DNA of 64,000 nucleotides from Thermosipho atlanticus DSM 15807. Its GTDB lineage: Bacteria; Thermotogota; Thermotogae; Thermotogales; Fervidobacteriaceae. Made by a program: the position numbers and the translations under genes. The notes beneath the pieces are model-generated. The model worked only from the letters and a program-made list of their open reading frames with translations, ran no database searches and was not told where the DNA came from. Each line of letters starts with the position of its first letter. Position 1 is the stretch's first letter. Location: assembly GCF_900129985.1 (NCBI RefSeq), contig NZ_FQXN01000003.1, forward strand, positions 186,001 to 250,000, in the 5' to 3' direction. Below are positions 24,901 to 33,137 of this stretch, piece after piece.

Positions 24901-26129
24901 TTATTTGCCTCCTTTAGAATTTTTGATATTATTTCTTCAGGACCAAAAATTTCAACTTTGAAGTCGTTATTTACAGTCTCTTTCATGGAAAAACGAATCA
25001 GACGTTTATACTTAAATAAAATATTTAATTTTTCAGGTTTTAAATATAAAACTTTCTTTTTTGATATTTTATCAATAAGTTTGTCGATTTTCAAGAGTAA
25101 TTCTTTAATATTTAAATCTTTTGTTACCGATATATATGAAGCATTTGGAAATTTCGAATGAACAGTTTTTAAATATTCATTACTAACAAGATCAATTTTA
25201 TTAAAAACTAATAAATATGGTTTATTATAAACTCCAATGTTTTCTAGAGTTTCAAAAACAGTATTTAATTTTTTTTCGTAATCAAGATCAGAGATATCAA
25301 TTAAGATTAGTACAATGTCTGAATAATTGATTTCCTCTAAAGTTGAATGAAAAGCTTCAATAATTTTCGGATGCAGATCTTTTATAAATCCAACCGTATC
25401 ACTAAAGATTGCAATTCTGTTAGAAGGCAATTTTACTCTTCTTGTATAAGTAGTAAGTGTAGTGAACATTTCGTTTTTTGATAAAAACCTTTCACCAGAA
25501 AGCTTTGATAACAAGCTACTTTTACCAGCATTAGTATATCCAACTATTGAAATTTTTGTTAATTTACTTTCTAATCTTTTTTTTCTTCTAAGTGTTCTTT
25601 CTTTTTTAATAACTGCTAATTGATTTTTTAATGACTTTATCCTGTTGTTTATATAACGCTTCGAATATTCAAGTTCTTTTTCTCCTGGGCCTCTTGTACC
25701 TATTCCTCCACCAAGACGCGATAAATCTTTTCCAATTCCCACAAGATATGGTAATAAATATTGTAATTTAGCAATTTCTACTTGTAATTTTCCTTCTTGT
25801 GTCTTAGCATGTCTAGAAAAAATTTCTAAAATAATCTCAGTTCTGTCAAAAAGTTTAATATTAAGAAACTTTTCAATATTTTTTCTCTGTGTGGCTGTTA
25901 CGTTATCATTTATAACTATAAAATTTATTTTATTTCTATCACAAAAATCCTTTATTTTTTTGAGTTTTCCTTTGCCAATATAATATGCAGAATCTGGTTT
26001 TGTCCTTTTTTGATAAATTTTATCAACAACAAAAAAGTTTAAAGTTTTGCATAATTGCTCTAGCTCACCGAATGTTTCTAAAAATTTATTTAAATAACCT
26101 GTAATACTTACAAGCAAACATTTATTCAT
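24897..26129 (-). CDS. hflX: GTPase HflX
   Basis: Ribosome-associated GTPase that splits stalled or heat-damaged ribosomes. The 410-residue protein has an N-terminal HflX domain (PDSAYYIGKGKLKKI, GGGIGTRGPGEKELE) and a G domain with VGYTNAGKSSLL (P-loop), TTYTRRVKLP, DTVGFIKDLH and NKIDL. A short C-terminal domain follows. I choose the ATG at 26129, which overlaps the hfq stop; a TTG at 26141 is in frame but only 2 nt from the AAGGA. Being directly after hfq reproduces the hfq-hflX order of proteobacteria. Confidence 0.95.
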   Translation of the reverse strand: MNKCLLVSITGYLNKFLETFGELEQLCKTLNFFVVDKIYQKRTKPDSAYYIGKGKLKKIKDFCDRNKINFIVINDNVTATQRKNIEKFLNIKLFDRTEIILEIFSRHAKTQEGKLQVEIAKLQYLLPYLVGIGKDLSRLGGGIGTRGPGEKELEYSKRYINNRIKSLKNQLAVIKKERTLRRKKRLESKLTKISIVGYTNAGKSSLLSKLSGERFLSKNEMFTTLTTYTRRVKLPSNRIAIFSDTVGFIKDLHPKIIEAFHSTLEEINYSDIVLILIDISDLDYEKKLNTVFETLENIGVYNKPYLLVFNKIDLVSNEYLKTVHSKFPNASYISVTKDLNIKELLLKIDKLIDKISKKKVLYLKPEKLNILFKYKRLIRFSMKETVNNDFKVEIFGPEEIISKILKEANK

Positions 26130-26400
26130 TGTTATTTTCAATTTCCTTCTCGTTGTTTCCTTGATTTTCGTCAGATTGAGTTCTGATAAGTTTTACAAAG
26201 CTTTCAGGCATAATTGTACTTATTGCATGTTTATAGATTAAATTTTGTTGATCTCCATTTTCAAGAAGCATTGTATAACTGTCAAATGAGCGAATAATCC
26301 CTTTTGTTTGAAAACCATTGACAAGATAGACTTTAATCGGTATTTTATTTGTTCTCAAAATATTTAAAAACCTATCCTGTAAGTTAAATTTTTCTGCCAT
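26122..26400 (-). CDS. hfq: RNA chaperone Hfq
   Basis: Sm-like hexameric protein that helps small RNAs pair with mRNA. The 92-residue protein starts MAEKFNLQDRFLNILRTNKI, with the Sm1 region VYLVNGFQTKGIIRSFDSYTML (given in part) and the Sm2 signature YKHAISTIMP. The last 20 residues are a short acidic tail rich in Glu and Asn. ATG start after GGGGGAAAC. It is flanked by a GerMN-type secreted protein and hflX. Confidence 0.97.
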   Translation of the reverse strand: MAEKFNLQDRFLNILRTNKIPIKVYLVNGFQTKGIIRSFDSYTMLLENGDQQNLIYKHAISTIMPESFVKLIRTQSDENQGNNEKEIENNNE

Positions 26401-26413
26401 AAAGTTTCCCCCT

Positions 26414-26836
26414 TTAATCTGGAATTTTATATAATTCTCTAGGAAAAGAAAAATAAATATTAATGTATTTTACCAATAAATTTGTTTGTTTTCCATCTAC
26501 AATTATATAAATTCTATCTATTCCTTTTACATTTTCAAATAAAGTATACAGAATTTGTAATAAAAACAACACTTCATCTTCGGCAGAAAAATTCTGAATT
26601 AATGATGAATTAAGATCTATAATTAAAGAAGTGTCAACGAAATAATAAGCATTCAATACATCTTTTGGAACTAAAGAATTTTCAAAAGAACTTAGAAATT
26701 CAAATAAATATTCTACAGATGAATTTTTGAGTTCGACTTCTTTAAAAATTATATCATTATTTTCTATTAATGCAATTTTTTCTCCAAAATTTAATAGACT
26801 TAAAAATATAAAGGTTATAAACAAAAATTTTTTCAT
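26414..26836 (-). CDS. Exported GerMN-domain-like protein
   Basis: A 140-residue protein with a signal peptide (about residues 1-18) and one domain. The pattern DLNSSLIQNFSAEDEVLFLL, TLFENVKGIDRIYIIVDGKQ matches GerMN domains, which occur in spore germination lipoproteins and in wall-associated proteins of non-sporulating bacteria. No lipobox cysteine is seen. It overlaps the preceding secreted protein gene by 4 nt and precedes hfq. The function in this organism is unknown, probably at the cell envelope. Confidence 0.65.
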   Translation of the reverse strand: MKKFLFITFIFLSLLNFGEKIALIENNDIIFKEVELKNSSVEYLFEFLSSFENSLVPKDVLNAYYFVDTSLIIDLNSSLIQNFSAEDEVLFLLQILYTLFENVKGIDRIYIIVDGKQTNLLVKYINIYFSFPRELYKIPD

Positions 26837-27726
26837 TTTACCTCACCTTCCAATATTTTTTTAATCTCATTCCAAGTTTCTGGTGGGGAAAATATTACAA
26901 GTCCAGGACTATCAAGTGGTAATTGTATGAAAGGAATATAGTAAATTTTTAGATTCAATTTATTTGCTACTTTTTGAGCAATATCGTTTGAAATTGAAAA
27001 TCTTTCCCAATCATTTCCATTGAAATCTGGAGAGTAATTTTGAACAAAAATCAAATTCATATTTGAGTTTTTAAAGATTACAATAAATGTGTTTGTGCTG
27101 TCTTGTGTGACTTTTTCATCAAAAGTGAAATATTTAATGTTTCCAATTTTATAAGTTTTAAGTAGTTGAATAATTATTTTATTGGGCAATTCATTTACTT
27201 CAATATTTTTAGTATTATCCACTTCTTTGCTTAAAATTACTTCGTTTGGAGAATAGAGCCTGTCAAAAACAACATAATTAGTGGTAATTATGTATAGCTT
27301 ATTGTTTTCAATTAATGGCGAAATTGAATTTTTTCCCAAAAAATCAATTTGTAAATAATTTCCAAAATCTTTTAGATTATTTATAATCATAGTTGGTAAA
27401 TAGTAATTATCATCCTGTTTAAAATATTTTATTTCCAAAAAATCAAAGATATCTTCAAATGTAACATTACTTTTTACTTCGTTGTTTAACACTATAACTT
27501 CTTTGGAAAATGCAAGTAGATTTTCTTTCCATTCAATATATTTAAATGTTCCAATATTTCCGTATTTTAGTTCTTCGTCTTTTAAAAATGATGAATAAGT
27601 TTCTAAAATATGCTTTATGCTAGAAAAATTTATTTCTGTCGCCTCAATAGTGATGTTGTCTATAATTATATTAACTGAAAAAGTTATCAATGGCAAAAAC
27701 AAAATAAAGAATATTATTTTTTTCAA
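26833..27726 (-). CDS. Exported protein of unknown function
   Basis: I do not recognise this 297-residue protein. It has a signal peptide (MKKIIFFILFLPLITFS) and a mixed alpha/beta mature part. DIFDFLEIKYFKQDDNYYLP resembles the short copper-amine-oxidase-N or STN-like units seen in cell-wall proteins, and the rest may include a degenerate amidase-like region, but I see no catalytic motif. TTG start after AAGGAGCG. Tight linkage to the GerMN gene suggests a common envelope job. Confidence 0.7.
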   Translation of the reverse strand: MKKIIFFILFLPLITFSVNIIIDNITIEATEINFSSIKHILETYSSFLKDEELKYGNIGTFKYIEWKENLLAFSKEVIVLNNEVKSNVTFEDIFDFLEIKYFKQDDNYYLPTMIINNLKDFGNYLQIDFLGKNSISPLIENNKLYIITTNYVVFDRLYSPNEVILSKEVDNTKNIEVNELPNKIIIQLLKTYKIGNIKYFTFDEKVTQDSTNTFIVIFKNSNMNLIFVQNYSPDFNGNDWERFSISNDIAQKVANKLNLKIYYIPFIQLPLDSPGLVIFSPPETWNEIKKILEGEVK

Positions 27727-29399
27727 TATTTAAACACGCTCCTTCCTATAAATTCTCTTATAAGTGATGTTCTTGGAATATCTTCGATATTGGTTATAGG
27801 TAAGAAATAATCTAAAATTTTCAAAAGCCTTGTTGCTTCAGAAGTTTCTGGTAGATTATCAGGTACGGTGATCAAAAGTTGTTCAGCAAAAATTTTTAAA
27901 ACAGGTATTTCATATACTAATGCACTGTTAAACATAATATCAGCATTTTCTTGGAATGGGAATATATTTTTTTCTTCTCCTTTTCTTACATTAGGCCACA
28001 TTTTTAAAGTCTGAAGAGCATTATGATTTCTAAATTTGCTATCTCTAACGATTCTTCGTAATAACCTTGTGTCAGTGGTATGAATTCTATTTGTATTGTC
28101 CAAATTTATTTGAGTTAATGCACTAGCATAAATCTTAAATTTTAATTCTTCTGGAATTAAACTTGTTAATTTAGGATTTAATCCATGAATTCCTTCCACA
28201 ATAATTGGTTGATCTTTTTCAATTTTCAAACGTTGTCCTGTTGACTTCCTTTTGCCAGTTGCAAAATCAAATTTAGGAATTTCTACTTCTTTCCCTTCAA
28301 AAAGTTCCAATAAATTTTTATTAAAAAGCTCAATATCAATAGCTTCAAGAGCTTCAAAATCATATTCACCTTTTTCATTTTTTGGAGTTTTTTCTCTGTC
28401 GACGAAATAATCATCTAAAGAAATTGTAACAGGTCTTAAACCACTAGCTCTAAGTTGTATCATTAAGCGTTTTGAAAAAGTGGTTTTTCCACTAGAAGAT
28501 GGCCCAGCTATAAGAATTAATCTTACATGTTTTCTTTTTTTGATTTCCTCAGCTATAAACGCAATTCTTTTTTCATGTAATGCTTCTGACATGATTATTA
28601 AGTCAGTTACGTTTCTTTCGCCACTGGCAATTATATCATTTAAATCTCCAACGCTATCAATATCCATAATTTCTAGCCATTTTTGATATTCAAGAAAAAC
28701 AGCTGATAATTTTGGTAAAGGTTTAAATTCCAAAATAGGGTTATTATTTTTGAATTCAGGTAATATTAGCACAAAACCTTCAGAATATTTTTTTAAATCG
28801 TAATATTTCAAAATACCTGTACTTGGTGGCATGTACCCATAAAAGTAATCATGAAAATCATCTAATTGATATACTTTTACAGTTTTCTTTTTGCGATATT
28901 TTAAAAGTTTTACTTTATCATAGTAACCAAGGTTTTTGAAAAGTTCCATTGCTTCAGTTTTTAAAAGTTCATGTTTTTTAAATGGCTTATTTTCAAGTAT
29001 CAATTTATCCATTTCACTTTTGATATTTTTAATATCTTCATCTGAAAGATTCAGCTTGGAACGTTCATTTTTTAATTCACAATAGATAGCTTTTCCAACA
29101 CTGTGTGAAACTTTTAAAGTAAATTCTGGGAATAATTTTTTTAATGTTATTTTTAAAATAAATAACAAGCCTCTCTGAAAAATTCTAAAACCATCAACAG
29201 AGTTAATATCTAAAAATTCCAAAGTACCAGCTTTAAAAATTGGTCTGAACAATTCGACAATCGTGTTATTTATTTTTGCTGCAACAATTGGTGAATCATA
29301 ATACTTTTGAAATTTCTCAACAAGTTGGAATAAAGTTGCACCTTTGTCAATATAAACTTTTTCATTGGTAATTTTAAATGTTAATTCTATCTTTTCCAA
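27723..29399 (-). CDS. Uridine kinase-family P-loop protein with N-terminal TGS-like domain
   Basis: A 558-residue fusion. The first 60 residues look like a TGS domain (VYIDKGATLFQLVEKFQ), residues 60-180 resemble the second additional domain of threonyl-tRNA synthetase (FPEFTLKVSHSVGKAIYCEL), and residues 285-500 form a uridine kinase/phosphoribulokinase domain with LIAGPSSSGKTTFSKRL (P-loop), SLDDYF and VEGIHGLNP. Members occur widely in Thermotogae and Firmicutes; the substrate is unproven. I choose the TTG at 29399 because GGGGG sits at the right distance; the ATG at 29426 has no ribosome site and lies inside rng. Confidence 0.88.
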   Translation of the reverse strand: MEKIELTFKITNEKVYIDKGATLFQLVEKFQKYYDSPIVAAKINNTIVELFRPIFKAGTLEFLDINSVDGFRIFQRGLLFILKITLKKLFPEFTLKVSHSVGKAIYCELKNERSKLNLSDEDIKNIKSEMDKLILENKPFKKHELLKTEAMELFKNLGYYDKVKLLKYRKKKTVKVYQLDDFHDYFYGYMPPSTGILKYYDLKKYSEGFVLILPEFKNNNPILEFKPLPKLSAVFLEYQKWLEIMDIDSVGDLNDIIASGERNVTDLIIMSEALHEKRIAFIAEEIKKRKHVRLILIAGPSSSGKTTFSKRLMIQLRASGLRPVTISLDDYFVDREKTPKNEKGEYDFEALEAIDIELFNKNLLELFEGKEVEIPKFDFATGKRKSTGQRLKIEKDQPIIVEGIHGLNPKLTSLIPEELKFKIYASALTQINLDNTNRIHTTDTRLLRRIVRDSKFRNHNALQTLKMWPNVRKGEEKNIFPFQENADIMFNSALVYEIPVLKIFAEQLLITVPDNLPETSEATRLLKILDYFLPITNIEDIPRTSLIREFIGRSVFKY

Positions 29400-29413
29400 T
29401 TTTAATACCCCCT

Positions 29414-30814
29414 TTAAATTTTCCATGTTATTTCGTAAGATTTTGGATCAAAATATGTGTAATGAATGTGTACATTTATTTTAAAAGTTTTTTTGATTTC
29501 ATTTTTGTTTATTTTTCCCTTGAGATATGGATGAACTTTAATGATAACTTCTTTTGCAGCTTCCGGTTTATTATTTAATTCACTGTATATTTCTTTTATA
29601 AGAGTGTTAGGTGAAGTTATAATTCCTGTACCATTGCAAATTGGGCAACGAGAAGTGGATATATCAAAGAAAGATCTAACAGTTCTTTTTCTTGAAAGTT
29701 CTAATAGCCCTAATTTAGTAAAGCCATATATTTCAATTTTACTTTTATCTTTCTTTATTTCAGTGTTAACTTTTTCAAGCACTTTTGCTTTGTCAGATTC
29801 ATTATTCATGTCAATAAAATCAATAACTATTATTCCGCCAATATTTCTCAGTCTTAATTGTCTAAAAATTTCTTCAACAGCTTCTAAATTTGTTATTAAT
29901 GCTGTTTCTTGTTGGTTTTCTGTGGAAGTAAGGTGTTTAGAATTAACGTCTATAACCGTTAAGGCTTCGGTTTTATCAATGATTATTTCGCCACCAGAAG
30001 GTAAATTAATTTTTCTTTTAAATAATTCTTTATAAAGTTTGTATATCTCTTTATATTCAAACGGATCAGAATCGATTATTTCTATTTTTGGTTTTTTTGG
30101 AAAACTTTTAAAATATTTACTAATATAATGTACATGTTCCGTATTATTAGTAATAATTAAAGTGACATCTTTTGTTAATTTTTCTCTTAATATATAATCA
30201 ATTGAACTTTCTTCATAATGAAGCAATTTGGCTTTTTTGCCTCTTTTGAATTTGTTAAAAATTTGATTCCATTTTTCTAGTAAATTCTCAATTTCTTCAT
30301 AAAGATATTTTTCGTCAATTCCTTCAGCTGCCGTTCGTAAGACAACTCCTATATTATACTCTTTAGAAATATTATTAGCAATTTCATATAATCTTTGTTT
30401 TTCAGTTAAATTTTCGATTTTTTTAGAAACACCAGATATATTAGTGAACGGAAAAATTACGAGAAATCGCCCTGCTAAACTTATATTTGCAGTTAATTGA
30501 GGCCCTTTATTTGCAATAGGGTCTTTTTTTACCTGAACTAAAATTTTTGATTTGGGTTTAAAAATATCATAATTGATCATTTTAATAAATTTTTCTGGAA
30601 TGTCCTTTTTCCTAAGGAATCCATTTTTGCTTTCTCCAATATTCACAAACACTGCATCTAGAGCATTGACTATTCGATCAACTCTTCCTAAATAAATGTT
30701 GCCAGTTAGTTTTTCATCTTCATCGGAAAAAATTTCTACAAGTTTATTGTTTTCGATTATTGCACAATGGAGACTATCGTTTTCAGAAGTTTTTAGAACA
30801 ATAGTTTTTTCCAT
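29414..30814 (-). CDS. rng: Ribonuclease G/E
   Basis: Endoribonuclease of the RNase E/G family, which starts mRNA decay and matures rRNA. The 466 residues hold an S1 domain near 35-115 (NIYLGRVDRIVNALDAVFVN), the DNase-I-like catalytic region with magnesium ligands Asp289 (LTVIDVNSK) and Asp332 (IIVIDFIDM), and a zinc-link motif CPICNGTG near 400. It lacks the long scaffold tail of E. coli RNase E. ATG start after GAAAGGA. It is the first gene of the eleven-gene run that also encodes Hfq and HflX. Confidence 0.95.
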   Translation of the reverse strand: MEKTIVLKTSENDSLHCAIIENNKLVEIFSDEDEKLTGNIYLGRVDRIVNALDAVFVNIGESKNGFLRKKDIPEKFIKMINYDIFKPKSKILVQVKKDPIANKGPQLTANISLAGRFLVIFPFTNISGVSKKIENLTEKQRLYEIANNISKEYNIGVVLRTAAEGIDEKYLYEEIENLLEKWNQIFNKFKRGKKAKLLHYEESSIDYILREKLTKDVTLIITNNTEHVHYISKYFKSFPKKPKIEIIDSDPFEYKEIYKLYKELFKRKINLPSGGEIIIDKTEALTVIDVNSKHLTSTENQQETALITNLEAVEEIFRQLRLRNIGGIIVIDFIDMNNESDKAKVLEKVNTEIKKDKSKIEIYGFTKLGLLELSRKRTVRSFFDISTSRCPICNGTGIITSPNTLIKEIYSELNNKPEAAKEVIIKVHPYLKGKINKNEIKKTFKINVHIHYTYFDPKSYEITWKI

Positions 30815-31213
30815 ACTATCATTTTCCTTTCAAATATTTTTCTAATTTTACGATAACTTTCAATTTAGTTTGATATTATATCAATTTTAATATCATTTGA
30901 GTTAGCAATTTTTTGTTCTGGTAGGTAATATTATAATATTAATTCTAATAAATTCAACAGTTTTTTAGTTTTTTTCTATATAATATGAATATTACAACCT
31001 GTAATTATAACATTTTTACTTATAAATTTAGTTTTTAATGTTGAAATATTGTTTTTTCTTCAACAATTTTAACATATTAAGAATAAAAGTGTATTTTTGA
31101 TTTTTTTTAATTATAATCCTTTTTTTTGTGGTAAACTAAATGTAGAGTGACTTGCTTTTATTTTATTATATATTAAAATCTTAAAACGGGAAGAGGAAAT
31201 TGAAGGTGAAAAG
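30815..31213. other. AT-rich gene-free divergent region
   Basis: 399 nt between divergent rng and the dCMP deaminase gene, the largest gap in the window. No ORF of note. It holds several short AT palindromes, such as TTGATATtATATCAA near 30870, and an interrupted inverted repeat at 31039-31074 (TGTTGAAATATTGTT / AACAATTTTAACA). The plus-strand promoter candidate is listed separately; the rng promoter is not clear. Confidence 0.6.
31152..31179 (+). promoter_or_regulatory. Candidate promoter of the dCMP deaminase-kor run
   Basis: TTGCTT (31152-31157), 16 nt, TAAAAT (31174-31179), ending 35 nt before the start codon. Matches are moderate. Confidence 0.45.
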
Positions 31214-31726
31214 GTGGATATAAAAGATTATTTAGATAATTTAGAAATACAACAAAAAAGGGATAACAGAGAAACTTGGGATGAATATTTTTCAAAAATC
31301 GCAAAATTGATTGCTTCAAGATCAACATGTTTTCATAGAAAAGTAGGAGCAGTTATTGTAAAAGATAAAAGAATTTTAGCGACTGGATATAATCAACCTC
31401 CATCTGGCTTTCCTCATTGTGACTCTATCGGATGTATAAGAGATGATATGGGAATTGAATCTGGTAAAAACCAAGAAATTTGTTATGCTTTACATGCAGA
31501 ACAAAATGCTTTGATGCAAGCCGCAAAATTTGGAATTTCTACAAATGGTGCTACTATATATGTAACTCACAAACCATGTTCTGTTTGTGCCCGCCTTTTA
31601 ATTAATGCCGGAATTAAAAAGGTTGTATATTTGAAAGATTATCCTGATCCATTAACCGATTTTTTATTTAAAGTTACAAATGTTGAGATTAAATATTTTG
31701 GAGGTGGATCTATTGAAAAGGGATAA
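31214..31726 (+). CDS. comEB: dCMP deaminase (ComEB type)
   Basis: Zinc enzyme that converts dCMP to dUMP, feeding thymidylate synthesis. The 170-residue protein has the deaminase zinc motifs LHAEQNAL (His and catalytic Glu) and KPCSVCARLL (two Cys), with CFHRKVGAVIVKD and ATGYNQPPSGFPHC, which fit the dCMP/ComEB subfamily. GTG start after GAAGGTGAAAAG. The name comEB comes from the B. subtilis comE operon, but the enzyme is not itself part of DNA uptake. The next gene begins inside its end. Confidence 0.93.
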   Translation: MDIKDYLDNLEIQQKRDNRETWDEYFSKIAKLIASRSTCFHRKVGAVIVKDKRILATGYNQPPSGFPHCDSIGCIRDDMGIESGKNQEICYALHAEQNALMQAAKFGISTNGATIYVTHKPCSVCARLLINAGIKKVVYLKDYPDPLTDFLFKVTNVEIKYFGGGSIEKG

Positions 31727-32531
31727 ATTAGTGAATTATTTGAGAATTGATAGATGGCCAACTGTCTGGTGTCCAGGATGCGGTAATGGGATTATAATGA
31801 AAGCATTTATTGAAGCAGTCGATCAATTGAAATTGGAAAAAGACAGAGTTGCAGTTGTATCCGGAAGAGGATGTTCATCGAGAGCAACTGGATATTTAGA
31901 TTTTAATACTATGCACACTTTGCATGGGAGAGCAATTGCATTTGCGACTGGGGTAAAATTAGCAAGACCAGATTTTAAGGTAATTGTTTTAGGTGGGGAT
32001 GGCGACCTTACAGCAATTGGTGGTAATCATTTTATTCATGCTGCAAGACGTAATATAGATTTAACGGTAGTTTTGTTTAATAATATGATTTATGGTATGA
32101 CTGGTGGTCAGCATTCACCAACAACACCCCATGATAAAATTGCAAGCACTATGCCGTATGGAAATATTGAAAATTCATTTGATATTGTCAATCTTGCTTT
32201 GTCATCGGGTGCAACATATGTTGCAAGATCCACTATATATCATTATCCTCTTACAATTAAATTCATTAAAGAAGGTATTAAACACAGAGGGTTTAGTGTA
32301 ATTGAAGTTTTAACAAATTGTCATACTTACTATGGAAGATATAATGGGATGAGAAATTCATGGGAGTTATTAGAGTTTTTTAAAAATAATTCAATATCGA
32401 AGGAAAAGGCTGAAAGCATGGAACAAGATGAAATTAAGGGAAAGATTATAATTGGAGAGTTTAAAAAAGAGGAAAAACCAGATTTTTATCAAAACTATAA
32501 AAATATTTTCCCTAAATCGTCGGAGGTGTAA
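31713..32531 (+). CDS. korB: 2-oxoacid:ferredoxin oxidoreductase, beta subunit (KorB type)
   Basis: TPP- and iron-sulphur-binding subunit that oxidatively decarboxylates 2-oxoacids, most likely 2-oxoglutarate, and reduces ferredoxin. The 272-residue form shows YLRIDRWPTVWCPGCGNG (cysteines 20 and 23), SGRGCSSR, the TPP-magnesium motif GGDGDLTAIGGN with VVLFNNMIYGMTGGQHSPTT (given in part), and a fourth Cys in LTNCHTYYGR: four cysteines for a [4Fe-4S] cluster. TTG start at 31713 after GGAGGTGG; it overlaps the deaminase gene by 14 nt. The gamma subunit follows, but no alpha or delta gene is nearby. Confidence 0.93.
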   Translation: MKRDKLVNYLRIDRWPTVWCPGCGNGIIMKAFIEAVDQLKLEKDRVAVVSGRGCSSRATGYLDFNTMHTLHGRAIAFATGVKLARPDFKVIVLGGDGDLTAIGGNHFIHAARRNIDLTVVLFNNMIYGMTGGQHSPTTPHDKIASTMPYGNIENSFDIVNLALSSGATYVARSTIYHYPLTIKFIKEGIKHRGFSVIEVLTNCHTYYGRYNGMRNSWELLEFFKNNSISKEKAESMEQDEIKGKIIIGEFKKEEKPDFYQNYKNIFPKSSEV

Positions 32532-32534
32532 TCA

Positions 32535-33137
32535 ATGAATTTGACAAGACCATTTTCCATAAGAATAGCAGGTATAGGTGGCCAAGGAAATATTATTGCA
32601 GGTTTAGTTCTTGCAAAATCGTTAGTAAATGCTGGTAAATATGTTATACAAACTCAAAATTATACTGCACAAGTTAGAGGGGGGCCAAGTTATTGTGATC
32701 TTTTAATTTCGGATAATCCTATTGATTTTCCAAAAGCAACAATTTTTGATATATTGATGATTTTACACCCTTCAATGATTAAGCAATGTAAATACGTTAA
32801 AAATAATGGTATAATTATAATCGATGATTCTTATTTGGAGGATTTACCATATAACGTGTTTCGAATGACAAAAAGGGTTATACATATACCAGCCTCAAAG
32901 TTTTCATTTGAAAAATTTTCCACTGAGATTTATGCGAATATGATTTTACTTGGTGTAATGATTAAGGCAACTTCATTAGTAAAAATGGATTATGTATTTA
33001 ATTCACTAAAAGAGAATGTTAATCTTAAACATTTAGAAAACAATATTGAGGCGGTGAAGTATGGAACAACACTCACGGAAAAAGTCTATAAACCAAGAAT
33101 CGAAAGAAAACATCAAAGAACAATTGGGTTCGAATAA
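32535..33137 (+). CDS. korC: 2-oxoacid:ferredoxin oxidoreductase, gamma subunit (KorC type)
   Basis: The small subunit that contacts the CoA-binding part of the enzyme. The 200-residue protein starts with the family pattern IRIAGIGGQGNIIAGLVLAK and has YTAQVRGGPSYCDLLIS, both typical of gamma subunits of KorC/VorC enzymes. ATG start with TCGGAGGTG, 3 nt after korB. Its last 77 nt overlap the start of the diacylglycerol kinase gene, an unusually long overlap. Confidence 0.93.
   Translation: MNLTRPFSIRIAGIGGQGNIIAGLVLAKSLVNAGKYVIQTQNYTAQVRGGPSYCDLLISDNPIDFPKATIFDILMILHPSMIKQCKYVKNNGIIIIDDSYLEDLPYNVFRMTKRVIHIPASKFSFEKFSTEIYANMILLGVMIKATSLVKMDYVFNSLKENVNLKHLENNIEAVKYGTTLTEKVYKPRIERKHQRTIGFE

Noticed and set aside
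31039-31074. Possible heat-shock CIRCE-type operator
   Set aside because: The inverted repeat TGTTGAAATATTGTT/AACAATTTTAACA does not match the CIRCE consensus (TTAGCACTC-N9-GAGTGCTAA), and the downstream gene is not a chaperone.
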